Positions 40,269 through 48,670 of a stretch of DNA of 64,000 bases are shown here, piece by piece. The notes under the pieces were generated by a model. It was not told the DNA's origin, made no database searches, and saw only the letters and a list, made by a program, of their open reading frames with translations. A program made the translations under genes and the position numbers. Location of the stretch: contig NZ_JAVFWO010000003.1 in NCBI RefSeq assembly GCF_031085295.1, positions 496,001 through 560,000 on the forward strand, read 5' to 3'. How positions within the stretch are numbered: position 1 is the stretch's first letter; each line of letters begins with the position of its first letter. This DNA is from Microbacterium psychrotolerans (lineage in GTDB: Bacteria > Actinomycetota > Actinomycetes > Actinomycetales > Microbacteriaceae).

Positions 40269-40498
40269 TCGGCGGGGGTGCCGCCGAAGCGCGACACCTG
40301 GCCGGCGCGGTCGGCGTCTTCGCTGGCGAGCACGCCGCCGTTCGCGACGAAGTCGGCAGCGACCTCCTCGAACATGATGCGCACATCCTGCCGGCGGGCG
40401 CCGAGCGCCTCGACGGCGGCGTCGGTCACCAGTTCGGCGAAGCGGCGGCGCTGGTCGACGGTGCGCCCGGGAAGGAGTTCGACTCTCATGTTCGGCAT
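40265..40498 (-). CDS. Tautomerase, 4-oxalocrotonate tautomerase/MIF-like family
   Basis: A 77-residue protein starting MPNMRVELLPGRT. Removal of Met would expose Pro1, the catalytic base of this superfamily. The small beta-alpha-beta fold is suggested by VELLPGRTVDQRRRFAELVTDAA followed by VRIMFEEV. Length is normal for a tautomerase subunit, which usually forms hexamers or trimers. The physiological substrate is unknown. The start fits a leaderless promoter (TATCGT-N6-ATG, minus strand). It is divergent from the nitroreductase gene and convergent with the giant gene. Confidence 0.85.
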   Translation of the reverse strand: MPNMRVELLPGRTVDQRRRFAELVTDAAVEALGARRQDVRIMFEEVAADFVANGGVLASEDADRAGQVSRFGGTPAD

Positions 40499-40504
40499 AC
40501 CTCG

Positions 40505-40550
40505 ACGATAGGGCCCTACGACCCGAAGCTCATCGCGGCGGCTTTACGCT
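40505..40550. promoter_or_regulatory. Divergent leaderless promoters with a TAGGGCCCTA palindrome between them
   Basis: On the minus strand TATCGT (40510-40505) lies 6 nt before the tautomerase ATG. On the plus strand TACGCT (40545-40550) lies 6 nt before the nitroreductase ATG. A perfect 10-bp palindrome, TAGGGCCCTA (40509-40518), overlaps the minus-strand -10 box and could be a regulator site. Neither gene has a Shine-Dalgarno sequence. Confidence 0.5.
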
Positions 40551-40556
40551 GGTGCC

Positions 40557-40997
40557 ATGCCGCTGACCGGAGAGTACAAGCCGTCCACGTCCGACTGGGC
40601 CCGCAAGCAGGCCGAGGCCTACGAGGCGTCGAACGGCGAGAAGGCGAACACGCTGCGGGGTGTGCCGATCATCGTGCTGACGACGGTCGGCGCGAAGAGC
40701 GGGGCCCTCCGCAAGACCGCGCTCATGCGGGTCGAGCACAACGGCCGCTACGCCGTCGTCGCGTCGAAGGGCGGCGCACCCGATGAGCCCAGGTGGGCCG
40801 AGAACATGCGGCGCCAGCCTCACGTCGAGCTGCAGGACGGCGACGTCCGCCGCGACTACACGGCGCGCGAGCTGTCGGGCGACGAGCGCGTCGAATGGTG
40901 GGCGCGGGCGACGGCCGTCTGGCCCGACTACGACAACTACCAGAAGCGCACCGATCGCCAGATCGCGATCTTCGTCCTCGAGCCGCTCGACGGGTGA
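40557..40997 (+). CDS. Deazaflavin (F420)-dependent nitroreductase family protein
   Basis: A 146-residue split beta-barrel protein of the DDN (deazaflavin-dependent nitroreductase) family. Features are the N-terminal [14 protein letters not shown] helix, [30 protein letters not shown] (cofactor-binding core) and [18 protein letters not shown], all typical for actinobacterial members, which use coenzyme F420H2 to reduce diverse substrates. The particular substrate is unknown. The start is ATG after a leaderless -10 box. Its stop codon overlaps the GTG start of the SUMF1-like gene (GTGA), which points to translational coupling. Confidence 0.9.
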   Translation: MPLTGEYKPSTSDWARKQAEAYEASNGEKANTLRGVPIIVLTTVGAKSGALRKTALMRVEHNGRYAVVASKGGAPDEPRWAENMRRQPHVELQDGDVRRDYTARELSGDERVEWWARATAVWPDYDNYQKRTDRQIAIFVLEPLDG

Positions 40998-41737
40998 CCG
41001 ACATCGAGCTCGCCCGCATCGCGGGCGGCACGGTGACCCTCCACGACGCCCGCCGGAAGGGGCGCTGGAGCGTCGACCTCGAGCCGTTCGAGATCGGGGT
41101 CTACGCGGTCACGCAGGAGCAGCTCACCGAGCTGCTGGGCGAGCCGGGCCCGCATCCGCGACGCCCGGCCACCGACGTGAGCTGGCTGCGTGCGATCCGG
41201 TTCTGCAATGCGGCGTCGGAGTGGGAAGGGCTGGACCCGGCGTACACGTTCGACGGCGAGGACGTCACCTGGCACGTCGATGCCGACGGGTTCCGCCTGC
41301 CCACCGAGGCCGAGTGGGAGCACGCGTGCCGCGCCGGCTCCAACGGCCCGCAGTACGGGCCGCTGGCCGAGATCGCATGGACGAGCGCTGACGGCGTGAC
41401 CGCCCCGCAGAACGTGGGCGGCAAGCTGCCGAATCTCAACGGCCTGTTCGACACGCTCGGCAACGTGTGGGAGTGGTGCTGGGATCTGCTCGATCCCGCC
41501 CGGTATGCCGATTACCGGGTGTTCCGCGGCGGCGGCTTCGCCGACGACGCGTGGAGCGTGCGCGCCTCGACCCGCCGCGGCGGCGCACCGCGCATGCACC
41601 ACGACGACGTCGGCTTCCGCGTCGCGCGCGGCGGCTTCGACGGGACGGAGGCCGCCCAGGGCTGGTCGGCGCAGGCCGACGCAGAGCGCGCGGCCTTCGA
41701 CGGGCCGCTGCCACCCGGCTGGACCCCGCTGCGCTGA
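40994..41737 (+). CDS. SUMF1/EgtB-type (formylglycine-generating-enzyme-like) protein lacking the catalytic cysteines
   Basis: A 247-residue protein of the FGE-sulfatase/C-type-lectin fold. Landmarks are [18 protein letters not shown] at the start, [15 protein letters not shown] near residue 105, [21 protein letters not shown] and a terminal VGFRVARGG. True formylglycine-generating enzymes have two redox cysteines in the segment before the final GFR; here that segment ([20 protein letters not shown]) has none. It is therefore unlikely to oxidise sulfatase cysteines and may be a binding or scaffold member. The GTG start overlaps the nitroreductase stop by 4 nt. A much longer in-frame extension upstream overlaps that gene and is rejected. 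Confidence 0.87.
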   Translation: MTDIELARIAGGTVTLHDARRKGRWSVDLEPFEIGVYAVTQEQLTELLGEPGPHPRRPATDVSWLRAIRFCNAASEWEGLDPAYTFDGEDVTWHVDADGFRLPTEAEWEHACRAGSNGPQYGPLAEIAWTSADGVTAPQNVGGKLPNLNGLFDTLGNVWEWCWDLLDPARYADYRVFRGGGFADDAWSVRASTRRGGAPRMHHDDVGFRVARGGFDGTEAAQGWSAQADAERAAFDGPLPPGWTPLR

Positions 41738-41750
41738 CCCCCGGAGACGC

Positions 41751-41794
41751 CGAAGGGGACGGATGCCGCTCGCGCGCGGCATCCGTCCCCTTCG
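41751..41794. terminator. Bidirectional terminator, 18-bp perfect stem
   Basis: An 18-bp arm (CGAAGGGGACGGATGCCG) pairs perfectly with 41777-41794 around an 8-nt loop. It lies between the convergent SUMF1-like and permease genes and would terminate both. The tract following on the plus strand is not T-rich, so this is called mainly on stem strength and position. Confidence 0.8.
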
Positions 41795-41799
41795 ATGTC

Positions 41800-43284
41800 T
41801 CAGCCCAGCACGGCCTCGAGGGGTCCGCGGGCGAAGTACAGCACGAAGCCGGCCGCGACGATCCACAGCAGCGGGCTGATCTCTCGCGCCTTGCCCGACA
41901 GCGAGCGCACCACCACCCAGGCGATGAAGCCCGCGCCGATGCCGTTGGCGATCGAGTACGTCAGCGGCATCACGGTGATCGCGAGGAACACGGGCAGCAG
42001 GATCGAGAAGTCCGAGAAGTCGATGAAGCGGATCTGCGACATCATCAGCGCGCCGACGATCACCAGCGCGGAGGCCGCGACCTCGGTCGGGACGATCGAG
42101 ACGAGCGGCGTGAAGAACATCGCGATGAGGAACAGCGCACCCGTCACGACGTTCGCGAACCCGGTGCGGGCACCCTCGCCGATTCCCGCGCCGGACTCGA
42201 TGAACACCGTGTTCGACGAGCTCGACGTGAATCCACCCGCGACCGCGCCGACACCCTCGACGATGAGCGCCGACTTGATGCGCGGGAAGTCGCCCTTCTC
42301 GTTCGCCAGGCCCGCCTCTTTCGACAGGCCCGTCATGGTGCCCATCGCGTCGAAGAAGTTCGTGAACACGAGTGTGAAGACGAGCATCAGCGCGGCGAGC
42401 ACGCCGATGCGTTCGAACGAGCCGAACGAGACCTGGCCGACCAGCGACAGGTCGGGCACGCTGACGAGCGACGACGGCAGCTCGGGCACCGAGAGGCCCC
42501 AGCCGCCGGGGTTGACCTCGTCGCCGTCGAACTTGGGGCCGATGTTCCAGATGGCCTCGACGATCAGCGCGACCACGGTGCCGGTGACCAGGCCGATGAG
42601 GATGCCGCCCTTGACCTTGCGGGCGACCAGGATGCCGGTGAGCAGCAGGGTGAAGACGAAGATCAGCGTCGGCACGGTGGCGACGGACCCGTTCACGCCG
42701 AGGCCGACCGGGGGAGAGGAGGCGCCGGTCGAGGTGACGAAGCCGGCGTCGACGAAGCCGATGAATGCGATGAAGAGGCCGATGCCGACCGTGATGGCAA
42801 GCTTCAGCTGGATGGGGACGGCGTCGAAGATCATGCGCCTGAGGCCCGTCGCTGCGAGCAGCACGATGATCAGACCGTTGATGACGACGAGGCCCATCGC
42901 CTCCGGCCAGGTCACCTGGCCCACGACCGACACGGCGAGGAACGAGTTGATGCCCAGGCCCGCCGCGAACGCGAACGGCAGACGCGTGACCAGACCGAAC
43001 AGCACCGTCATCACACCCGCGGTGAGGGCGGTGGTGGCGGCGACCTGGGTGAAGCCGAGGGTGTTGCCGTCGACGTCGACACCACTGGAGAGGATGATCG
43101 GGTTCAGGATGACGATGTACGCCATCGTCACGAAGGTCACCACGCCGCCGCGGACCTCGGTGCCGATGGTCGAGCCGCGACGGGTGATCTCGAAGAATCT
43201 GTCGAAGCCGTTCTTCGGCTCGGGTGTCTCGACGTCGTCGGGCGCTGCGGGGGTGTTCGGTGCCGCGGACGGTGCTGTGCTCAT
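41800..43284 (-). CDS. NCS2-family purine permease, AzgA (adenine/guanine/hypoxanthine) type
   Basis: A 494-residue membrane protein with about 12-14 hydrophobic helices that imports purine bases with protons. AzgA-type features are the start of the transporter domain GTEVRGGVVTFVTMAYIVILNP (near residue 40), the substrate-binding helix region FDAMGTMTGLSKEAGL, and SSNTVFIESGAGIGEGARTG. The ATG at 43284 is chosen because GGAGG lies 8 nt upstream and the family motif starts about 40 residues later. The open frame continues upstream for about 290 codons of unrelated, shadow-type sequence. Its neighbours purN and purH make purines de novo, so the region handles purine supply from both sides. Confidence 0.92.
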   Translation of the reverse strand: MSTAPSAAPNTPAAPDDVETPEPKNGFDRFFEITRRGSTIGTEVRGGVVTFVTMAYIVILNPIILSSGVDVDGNTLGFTQVAATTALTAGVMTVLFGLVTRLPFAFAAGLGINSFLAVSVVGQVTWPEAMGLVVINGLIIVLLAATGLRRMIFDAVPIQLKLAITVGIGLFIAFIGFVDAGFVTSTGASSPPVGLGVNGSVATVPTLIFVFTLLLTGILVARKVKGGILIGLVTGTVVALIVEAIWNIGPKFDGDEVNPGGWGLSVPELPSSLVSVPDLSLVGQVSFGSFERIGVLAALMLVFTLVFTNFFDAMGTMTGLSKEAGLANEKGDFPRIKSALIVEGVGAVAGGFTSSSSNTVFIESGAGIGEGARTGFANVVTGALFLIAMFFTPLVSIVPTEVAASALVIVGALMMSQIRFIDFSDFSILLPVFLAITVMPLTYSIANGIGAGFIAWVVVRSLSGKAREISPLLWIVAAGFVLYFARGPLEAVLG

Positions 43285-43411
43285 GGATGGGACCTCCGAC
43301 CTGAAAGGGTAGTCGTTCGCGCCCGAACCTGAGGATTCCCTGGACGGATGCCGCACCACGGCGCGGACGCACCCGGGACGCCCGCGCCCCTCGAAGTAGG
43401 GTCGATGGCGC

Positions 43412-44878
43412 ATGCATCGCCTCATCGTCGCCCTCCTTGCCACCGTCGACGCCGCCATCGCGGTCGCCGTCGGCCTTGCCGCGACCCTCGCTCCGCTCAC
43501 GCTCCTCTGGGTCTTCGGGTTCGGCGGAGGCGCGGACTGGGGAGTGCTGTGGACGTCCGCCGTCTCGGTGTGGCAGTTCGGCAACCTGGTGCCGCTGCAC
43601 ATCGCCCTGCCGCCCGAGTACCTGGCGGCCACGGGAATCGACACCGATGCGGCATCCTTCGTCCTGTCCCTTGCGCCGCTGGCGTTCGCATCGTTCACGG
43701 CGATCTTCGCGGCACGCTCGGGCGCGCGCGCCTCGCACGCGGACGCCTGGCTCACCGGCGTCCTGACCTCGACCGTCGTCTTCGCCGCGCTGGCGACGAG
43801 CGCCGCGCTCACCGGCGCGAACGACGTCGCGCACGTCGAGACCTGGCAGGCGATCCTGATCCCGACGCTCGTGTTCGCCCTGCCCGCGCTCGTCGCGGCG
43901 GTCGTCACCGAGTGGTCGGAGGCGGGATCCGGCGCGGTCGCGCGGCTGCGGGATCGCGCGGAGGATCTGCCCCACGGGTGGGGCGACGTGCCGGCGCTCG
44001 TCGCCCGCGGCTCCGCCGTGGTCGTGGTGGGTCTCATCGGAGTAGGCGCCGCGGTCGCCGCCGTGGCGCTGTTCGCACGTGCCGGACAGATCGTGGCGCT
44101 CTTCCAGGCCGGCGACGTCGACGCGCTCGGTGCCGCGGTGATCACCATCGCGCAGCTCGCCTACGTCCCGACGCTCGCCGTGTGGGGTCTGAGCTTCGTC
44201 GCCGGACCCGGATTCACGGTGGGGGAGGGCACCGCCGTCTCTCCTGCCGGCACGCAGGTCGGAGTCGTTCCGGGGTTGCCGGTGCTCGGCGCCGTGCCGG
44301 ATTCCACCACGTCCTGGCTGCTGCTGCTCGCGCTGCTGCCGGTCGCGATCGGCGCCCTTGCGGGGTGGATCGCACGCTCGAGGCTTCTCCACGTGGGCGA
44401 CGGCACGCGCGCAGCACGCACGCCCGGTGCAGCCGCTCGCTCGGCACGCACGCCACAGGCCGCCCCGGCGTCCGCGTGGACGGACGCGGCCAAGACCGCC
44501 GCATTGACCGGTCTGCTCGCGAGCTCGCACGGCGCGAGCGCCGCGGAGCGCGAGGAGCCGGAGGCCGGCGCGGCCGAGGATCCGATCGGCGCCCGCCTGG
44601 TGGTCACCGCGGGCATCGCGATCGCCGCGGGAGGCGCCGCCGCACTCCTCTCCTTCGTCGCCTCGGGCTCACTCGGGCCCGGACGGCTCGTGCAGCTCGG
44701 CCCCGAACCCGGTCCCGTCGCGCTCGCCGTCGGGCTCGAGGTGCTGCTGGGTGCGGCGATCCTGCTCCTCTCGCCTCGCCGCGCGCCGGGCCGGACGCCC
44801 TCCGGCACGGAGACCACGACCGAGCCCATCGACCTGCCCCGGCAGGGCCCGCCCGGCGACAGGAACGGTTCCGAGTAA
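43412..44878 (+). CDS. PerM/DUF6350-like multi-pass membrane protein
   Basis: A 488-residue protein with about nine hydrophobic segments: seven in residues 1-335, then an Ala-rich hydrophilic linker (about 340-390), two more helices and a charged tail. In mycobacteria the gene just upstream of purN-purH is perM (Rv0955), implicated in cell division and persistence. Position and topology here match, but sequence identity cannot be measured here. The ATG lies 9 nt after TAGGGT, a possible -10 box, with no strong Shine-Dalgarno sequence, so the mRNA would be nearly leaderless. Its TAA stop lies inside the predicted -10 box of purN. Confidence 0.75.
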   Translation: MHRLIVALLATVDAAIAVAVGLAATLAPLTLLWVFGFGGGADWGVLWTSAVSVWQFGNLVPLHIALPPEYLAATGIDTDAASFVLSLAPLAFASFTAIFAARSGARASHADAWLTGVLTSTVVFAALATSAALTGANDVAHVETWQAILIPTLVFALPALVAAVVTEWSEAGSGAVARLRDRAEDLPHGWGDVPALVARGSAVVVVGLIGVGAAVAAVALFARAGQIVALFQAGDVDALGAAVITIAQLAYVPTLAVWGLSFVAGPGFTVGEGTAVSPAGTQVGVVPGLPVLGAVPDSTTSWLLLLALLPVAIGALAGWIARSRLLHVGDGTRAARTPGAAARSARTPQAAPASAWTDAAKTAALTGLLASSHGASAAEREEPEAGAAEDPIGARLVVTAGIAIAAGGAAALLSFVASGSLGPGRLVQLGPEPGPVALAVGLEVLLGAAILLLSPRRAPGRTPSGTETTTEPIDLPRQGPPGDRNGSE

Positions 44879-44881
44879 GCT
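44876..44881 (+). promoter_or_regulatory. -10 box of a leaderless purN promoter overlapping the upstream stop codon
   Basis: TAAGCT is followed by exactly 6 nt and then the GTG start of purN, and no Shine-Dalgarno sequence is present. The first three bases are the stop codon of the preceding membrane-protein gene. Confidence 0.45.
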
Positions 44882-44887
44882 GATCGG

Positions 44888-45490
44888 GTGCTCACGGTCG
44901 CCGTCCTCATCTCGGGCACAGGGTCGAACCTGCGCGCTCTGCTCGACGCGGCGGCCGAGCCCGAGTTCCCCGCCCGCGTGGTCGTGGTCGGCGCCGATCG
45001 CGAGGCCGAAGGGTTCGCGCACGCCGAGGAGTACGGCATCCCGACCTTCATGGTCCCGTTCGCGCAGTTCGCCAGCCGTGAGGAGTGGGGCGCCGAGCTC
45101 GGCGCCCAGCTCGACGTCTGGCGGCCCGACCTCGTCGTGCTGAGCGGCCTCATGCGGCTGCTGCCCGCCGACCTCGTCGACGCGTGGTCTCCGCGCATCA
45201 TCAACACCCACCCGGCGTACCTGCCGGAGTTCCCCGGCGCGCACGGCGTGCGCGACGCGCTCGCCGCGGACGTCGCGCAGACGGGGGCGAGCGTGATCAT
45301 CGTCGACAACGGGGTCGACTCGGGGCCGATCCTCGCGCAGGAGCGCGTCCCCGTGCTCCCCGGCGACGACGAGCACGCCCTGCACGAGCGCATCAAGCCC
45401 GTCGAGCGCCGCCTGCTGATCGACGTGGTGCGCCGCGTCGCCACCGGCGACCTCGACCTCGCGGCGGTGTCCGCGAGCGCCCAGCTCTGA
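44888..45490 (+). CDS. purN: Phosphoribosylglycinamide formyltransferase (GAR transformylase 1)
   Basis: Third step of de novo purine synthesis: transfers formyl from 10-formyl-tetrahydrofolate to GAR. The 200-residue length is standard. The phosphate-binding [14 protein letters not shown] is near the N-terminus. The catalytic triad falls at Asn106 and His108 (within INTHPAYLP) and Asp144 ([11 protein letters not shown]), the same numbers as the E. coli enzyme. It is followed 27 bp later by purH, which has its own strong ribosome binding site. The GTG start is supported by the leaderless -10 box at 44876. Confidence 0.98.
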   Translation: MLTVAVLISGTGSNLRALLDAAAEPEFPARVVVVGADREAEGFAHAEEYGIPTFMVPFAQFASREEWGAELGAQLDVWRPDLVVLSGLMRLLPADLVDAWSPRIINTHPAYLPEFPGAHGVRDALAADVAQTGASVIIVDNGVDSGPILAQERVPVLPGDDEHALHERIKPVERRLLIDVVRRVATGDLDLAAVSASAQL

Positions 45491-45517
45491 CCCCTATCCC
45501 CACCGAGGAGATCCGCC

Positions 45518-47122
45518 ATGGCCGGACCGAGCCACGACCCCGCCCTGTATCGCACCCGCGACGTCGTCCCGGTCCGCCGGGCCCTCGTATCGGTGAGCGA
45601 CAAGACCGATCTGCTCGCCCTGGGCGAAGCGCTCGCCGCGGCGGGCGTCGAGATCGTGTCGACGGGCGGTTCCGCCACGCTGCTGCGTGAGGCCGGTCAC
45701 ACCGTGACCGACGTGTCGAGCGTCACCGGGTTCCCCGAGTCGCTCGACGGCCGCGTCAAGACGCTCCACCCCAGCGTGCACGCCGGCCTCCTCGCGGATC
45801 TGCGCCTCGAGGACCACGAGCGTCAGCTCGACGAGCTCCACATCGCGCCCTTCGAGCTGGTCGTCGTGAACCTCTATCCGTTCGTGGAGACCGTGCGCTC
45901 GGGCGCGCAGGGCGACGACGTCGTCGAGCAGATCGACATCGGCGGCCCCGCCATGGTGCGCGCGTCGGCGAAGAACTACGCCAACGTCGCGATCGTCGTC
46001 TCGCCCTCGTCGTACCCGGCCGTGATCGAGGCGGTCCGCGCCGGCGGCACGAGCCTCGCGCAGCGCCGCGAACTCGCCGCACGGGCGTTCGCGCACACCG
46101 CCGAGTACGACCGCGCGGTCGCCACCTGGTTCTCGGAGGGGACGCTCACCGAAGAGGACCTGCCCGCGCACCTCACGATCAAGGCCGAGCGCCTCGCGAC
46201 CCTCCGCTACGGCGAGAACTCGCACCAGCGCGCAGCGATCTACACGCGCAACGGCGGCCACGGCATCGCCCAGGCGACCCAGCTGCAGGGCAAGGAGATG
46301 TCGTACAACAACTACGTCGACGCGGATGCCGCGCTCCGGGCCGCGTTCGACATGGTCAAGCCCGCCGTCGCGATCATCAAGCACGCCAACCCCTGCGGCA
46401 TCGCCGTCACGGCGCCCAACGCGCTCGACCCGATCGCCAGCGCCCATCTGCGCGCCCACGAGTGCGACCCGGTGTCGGCCTACGGCGGCGTCATCGCCGC
46501 CAACGGCACGGTGACCCTCAAGATGGCCGAGAACCTCAAGGACATCTTCACCGAGGTCATCGTGGCGCCCTCGTTCGAGCCCGAGGCGCTCGAGGTCTTC
46601 AAGGCGAAGAAGAACCTGCGACTGCTGCAGCTCCCGCAGGACTGGCAGCAGGAGCGCATGGACGTGCGCCTCGTCTCGGGCGGCCTGCTGCTGCAGGACG
46701 CCGACCGGTTCCCCGACGACATCGAGTCGGTCGCGAAGGACTGGCAGCTCGTGTCGGGCGAGCGTCCGGCCGACGATGACATGACGAACCTCATCTTCGC
46801 GTGGAAGGCGTGCCGCGCCGTCAAGTCCAACGCGATCGTCCTCGCCAAGGGCTCCGCGACGGTCGGCATCGGCATGGGCCAGGTCAACCGCGTCGACTCC
46901 TGCCGGCTCGCCGTCGAGCGCGCCGGTGACCGGGCCGCCGGTTCGGTCGCGGCATCCGACGCGTTCTTCCCCTTCGCCGACGGGCCGCAGATCCTCCTCG
47001 ATGCCGGCATCTCGGCGATCATCCAGCCCGGTGGCTCGGTGCGCGACGACGAGGTGATCGCCGCCGCCCAGGCGGCGAACGTCACCATGTTCTTCACGGG
47101 AGAGCGCCACTTCTTCCACTGA
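45518..47122 (+). CDS. purH: Bifunctional AICAR formyltransferase / IMP cyclohydrolase
   Basis: Catalyses the last two steps of IMP synthesis. The 534-residue length is normal. The N-terminal cyclohydrolase (MGS-like) domain shows [20 protein letters not shown] and [20 protein letters not shown]. The C-terminal transformylase domain shows [11 protein letters not shown] and IIKHANPCG, which contains the catalytic Lys-His pair. The ATG is preceded by GAGGAG 7 nt upstream. It is co-oriented with purN and probably co-transcribed. No terminator is obvious before the next transcription unit. Confidence 0.98.
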   Translation: MAGPSHDPALYRTRDVVPVRRALVSVSDKTDLLALGEALAAAGVEIVSTGGSATLLREAGHTVTDVSSVTGFPESLDGRVKTLHPSVHAGLLADLRLEDHERQLDELHIAPFELVVVNLYPFVETVRSGAQGDDVVEQIDIGGPAMVRASAKNYANVAIVVSPSSYPAVIEAVRAGGTSLAQRRELAARAFAHTAEYDRAVATWFSEGTLTEEDLPAHLTIKAERLATLRYGENSHQRAAIYTRNGGHGIAQATQLQGKEMSYNNYVDADAALRAAFDMVKPAVAIIKHANPCGIAVTAPNALDPIASAHLRAHECDPVSAYGGVIAANGTVTLKMAENLKDIFTEVIVAPSFEPEALEVFKAKKNLRLLQLPQDWQQERMDVRLVSGGLLLQDADRFPDDIESVAKDWQLVSGERPADDDMTNLIFAWKACRAVKSNAIVLAKGSATVGIGMGQVNRVDSCRLAVERAGDRAAGSVAASDAFFPFADGPQILLDAGISAIIQPGGSVRDDEVIAAAQAANVTMFFTGERHFFH

Positions 47123-47170
47123 GACCGCCGCCGCCGCCCGGGCAGGGCACGGCGCCGCCGGCGCGGCGGC

Positions 47171-47188
47171 ATGGGTCCATTTCCCCAT
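47171..47188. promoter_or_regulatory. Dyad ATGGG-N8-CCCAT upstream of the T7SS motor operon
   Basis: ATGGGTCCATTTCCCCAT is related to the dyad found before all three WXG100 genes; on the minus strand its first eight bases, ATGGGGAA, match exactly. It lies 38 bp before a TAGGGT -10-like box (47226-47231). It may tie the secretion motor to the same regulator as its substrates. Confidence 0.45.
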
Positions 47189-47260
47189 CTCCCCACTCCG
47201 GCCGGGTGCGGCGCTGTCGGCCGGATAGGGTCGATGCGGAGCGTTCGCCAGGAGGATCCG

Positions 47261-48649
47261 GTGATTTGGGAGATCGACGACTCGACACACGCCGTCGAGG
47301 GCCTCGACGGACGCGGTCGGCCGAGGCCGGAGTACGCCGCGTCCCTCGGGCTGCGCATGGCGCCCTTCGGGCGGCGCGTGCTGGCGACGTCGATCGAGCT
47401 CGGCATCCTCGTGGTGCTCCAGCTGCCGCTGCTGCTCGTCTCGCTGCCGGTTCTCCTCAACGCCGCCGCCTCCGCCGATCCGGCCGCAGCGCTCACGGAT
47501 GCCGGCAACCTCGGCATCGTGATCGCGTGCGCGGCCGCGTCATCGGCCTTGACGACCGCCTTCGTCGTCCTGCAGCTGATCCTGCACGGCCGCAAGGGCA
47601 CCACGGTGGGCAAGGCGGCGGCCGGCATCCGCTCGGTCAACGTGCGCACGCTCGAGCGGCCCGGATTCTGGCGCGGCGCGGTCGTGCGGTACCTGGTGCT
47701 CGGGGCCAGCTTCCTCGTCCCTCTCATCGGCCCCGTCCTCGTGATCGCCTGCTCCCCGCTGTTCGACCCGGAGCGCCGAGGCCGCGGCTGGGCCGACATG
47801 GCGGGCGCCACCTGGTTCGTGGACGTGCGGAACGGCCTCAACCCCTACGACGTGAAGCGCATGCGGATCGCCCGCAAGACGGCGGCGACGGATCTCGCCG
47901 ACGAGCGCAGCGAGCTGCCGTCCCTTGCGACCTCCGCGGCGGCCCCCGGCTCGGGCGCCTACATCCCCGTGACACGCAGCAGCGGGGGAGTCGTCGGTGC
48001 GCCCCGCGGAGAGACGTACACCGCGAGCGCCGCGCCGGGCGGCGCCGATGCCGCGGTCGTCGCACCGGGCGGAGCGGCTGTGGATCCCGCCGGCCACCCG
48101 GCCGGCGCTCCGGCATCAGGGCCGCGCGAGCCGGTCCATCCCTCCGTCGCCTCGTCGATGGCGCCGGCGGGCCCCGGCATCCCGTGGACGCCGCCGCGAC
48201 TGCTGCCGGACGCGGCGCCGCCCGCCGGACCGCCGCTGCCCGTTGCGTCCCGTCCTGCCGCGCCGGCACGCCCCGGCGCGCCGGCCGTCGCCGCGCCCCC
48301 GGTCGCCGATGCGTCGTCCCCGGCCGTCGTGCTGGAGTTCGACACCGGCACGCGCATCGCCCTTCCCGGCGCCGGCATCCTGATCGGACGCGATCCCTCT
48401 CCCGCGCCGGGCGACAACGGACTCACCCTCGTGCCGATCGAGGATCCCACGAAGTCGATCTCGAAGACCCACCTCGCGCTGCTGCGCACGGGCGGCGCCA
48501 TCATCGCCGTCGACCGTGCGTCGACGAACGGCAGCGCGCTGATCCGCGACGGCGCGGAGCATTCCCTCCCGCCCGGGCAGGGGGTCACGGTCCGCAGCGG
48601 CGACACCCTCCTGCTGGGCGACCGGCGCGCCCTCATCCGCATCGGCTGA
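47261..48649 (+). CDS. RDD-domain membrane protein with C-terminal FHA domain (T7SS-associated)
   Basis: A 462-residue protein at the head of the T7SS operon. Residues about 30-200 form an RDD-type membrane domain with three or four hydrophobic helices. A long Ala/Pro/Gly-rich linker (about 225-360) follows. The C-terminus is a forkhead-associated domain: ILIGRDPSPAPGDNG, SISKTHLALLRTGG and RASTNGSALIRDG hold the Gly-Arg, Ser-x-x-His and Asn-Gly positions that bind phosphothreonine. This suggests control of the secretion motor by Ser/Thr phosphorylation. The GTG start is chosen for its AGGAGG ribosome binding site 5 nt upstream; longer in-frame forms cross the regulatory region. The motor gene begins 21 bp later. 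Confidence 0.85.
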   Translation: MIWEIDDSTHAVEGLDGRGRPRPEYAASLGLRMAPFGRRVLATSIELGILVVLQLPLLLVSLPVLLNAAASADPAAALTDAGNLGIVIACAAASSALTTAFVVLQLILHGRKGTTVGKAAAGIRSVNVRTLERPGFWRGAVVRYLVLGASFLVPLIGPVLVIACSPLFDPERRGRGWADMAGATWFVDVRNGLNPYDVKRMRIARKTAATDLADERSELPSLATSAAAPGSGAYIPVTRSSGGVVGAPRGETYTASAAPGGADAAVVAPGGAAVDPAGHPAGAPASGPREPVHPSVASSMAPAGPGIPWTPPRLLPDAAPPAGPPLPVASRPAAPARPGAPAVAAPPVADASSPAVVLEFDTGTRIALPGAGILIGRDPSPAPGDNGLTLVPIEDPTKSISKTHLALLRTGGAIIAVDRASTNGSALIRDGAEHSLPPGQGVTVRSGDTLLLGDRRALIRIG

Positions 48650-48670
48650 CGCAGACCCCGAGGACAACGC

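Noticed and set aside
40793..40993. Longer start for the SUMF1-like gene
   Set aside because: It overlaps the nitroreductase gene in another frame with Arg-rich shadow sequence. The GTG at 40994 gives a classic 4-nt overlap.
41800..44148. Permease extended by about 290 N-terminal residues
   Set aside because: The extension is shadow-type sequence lying over the divergent PerM-like gene. A strong ribosome binding site precedes the internal ATG at 43284, where the family's sequence begins.
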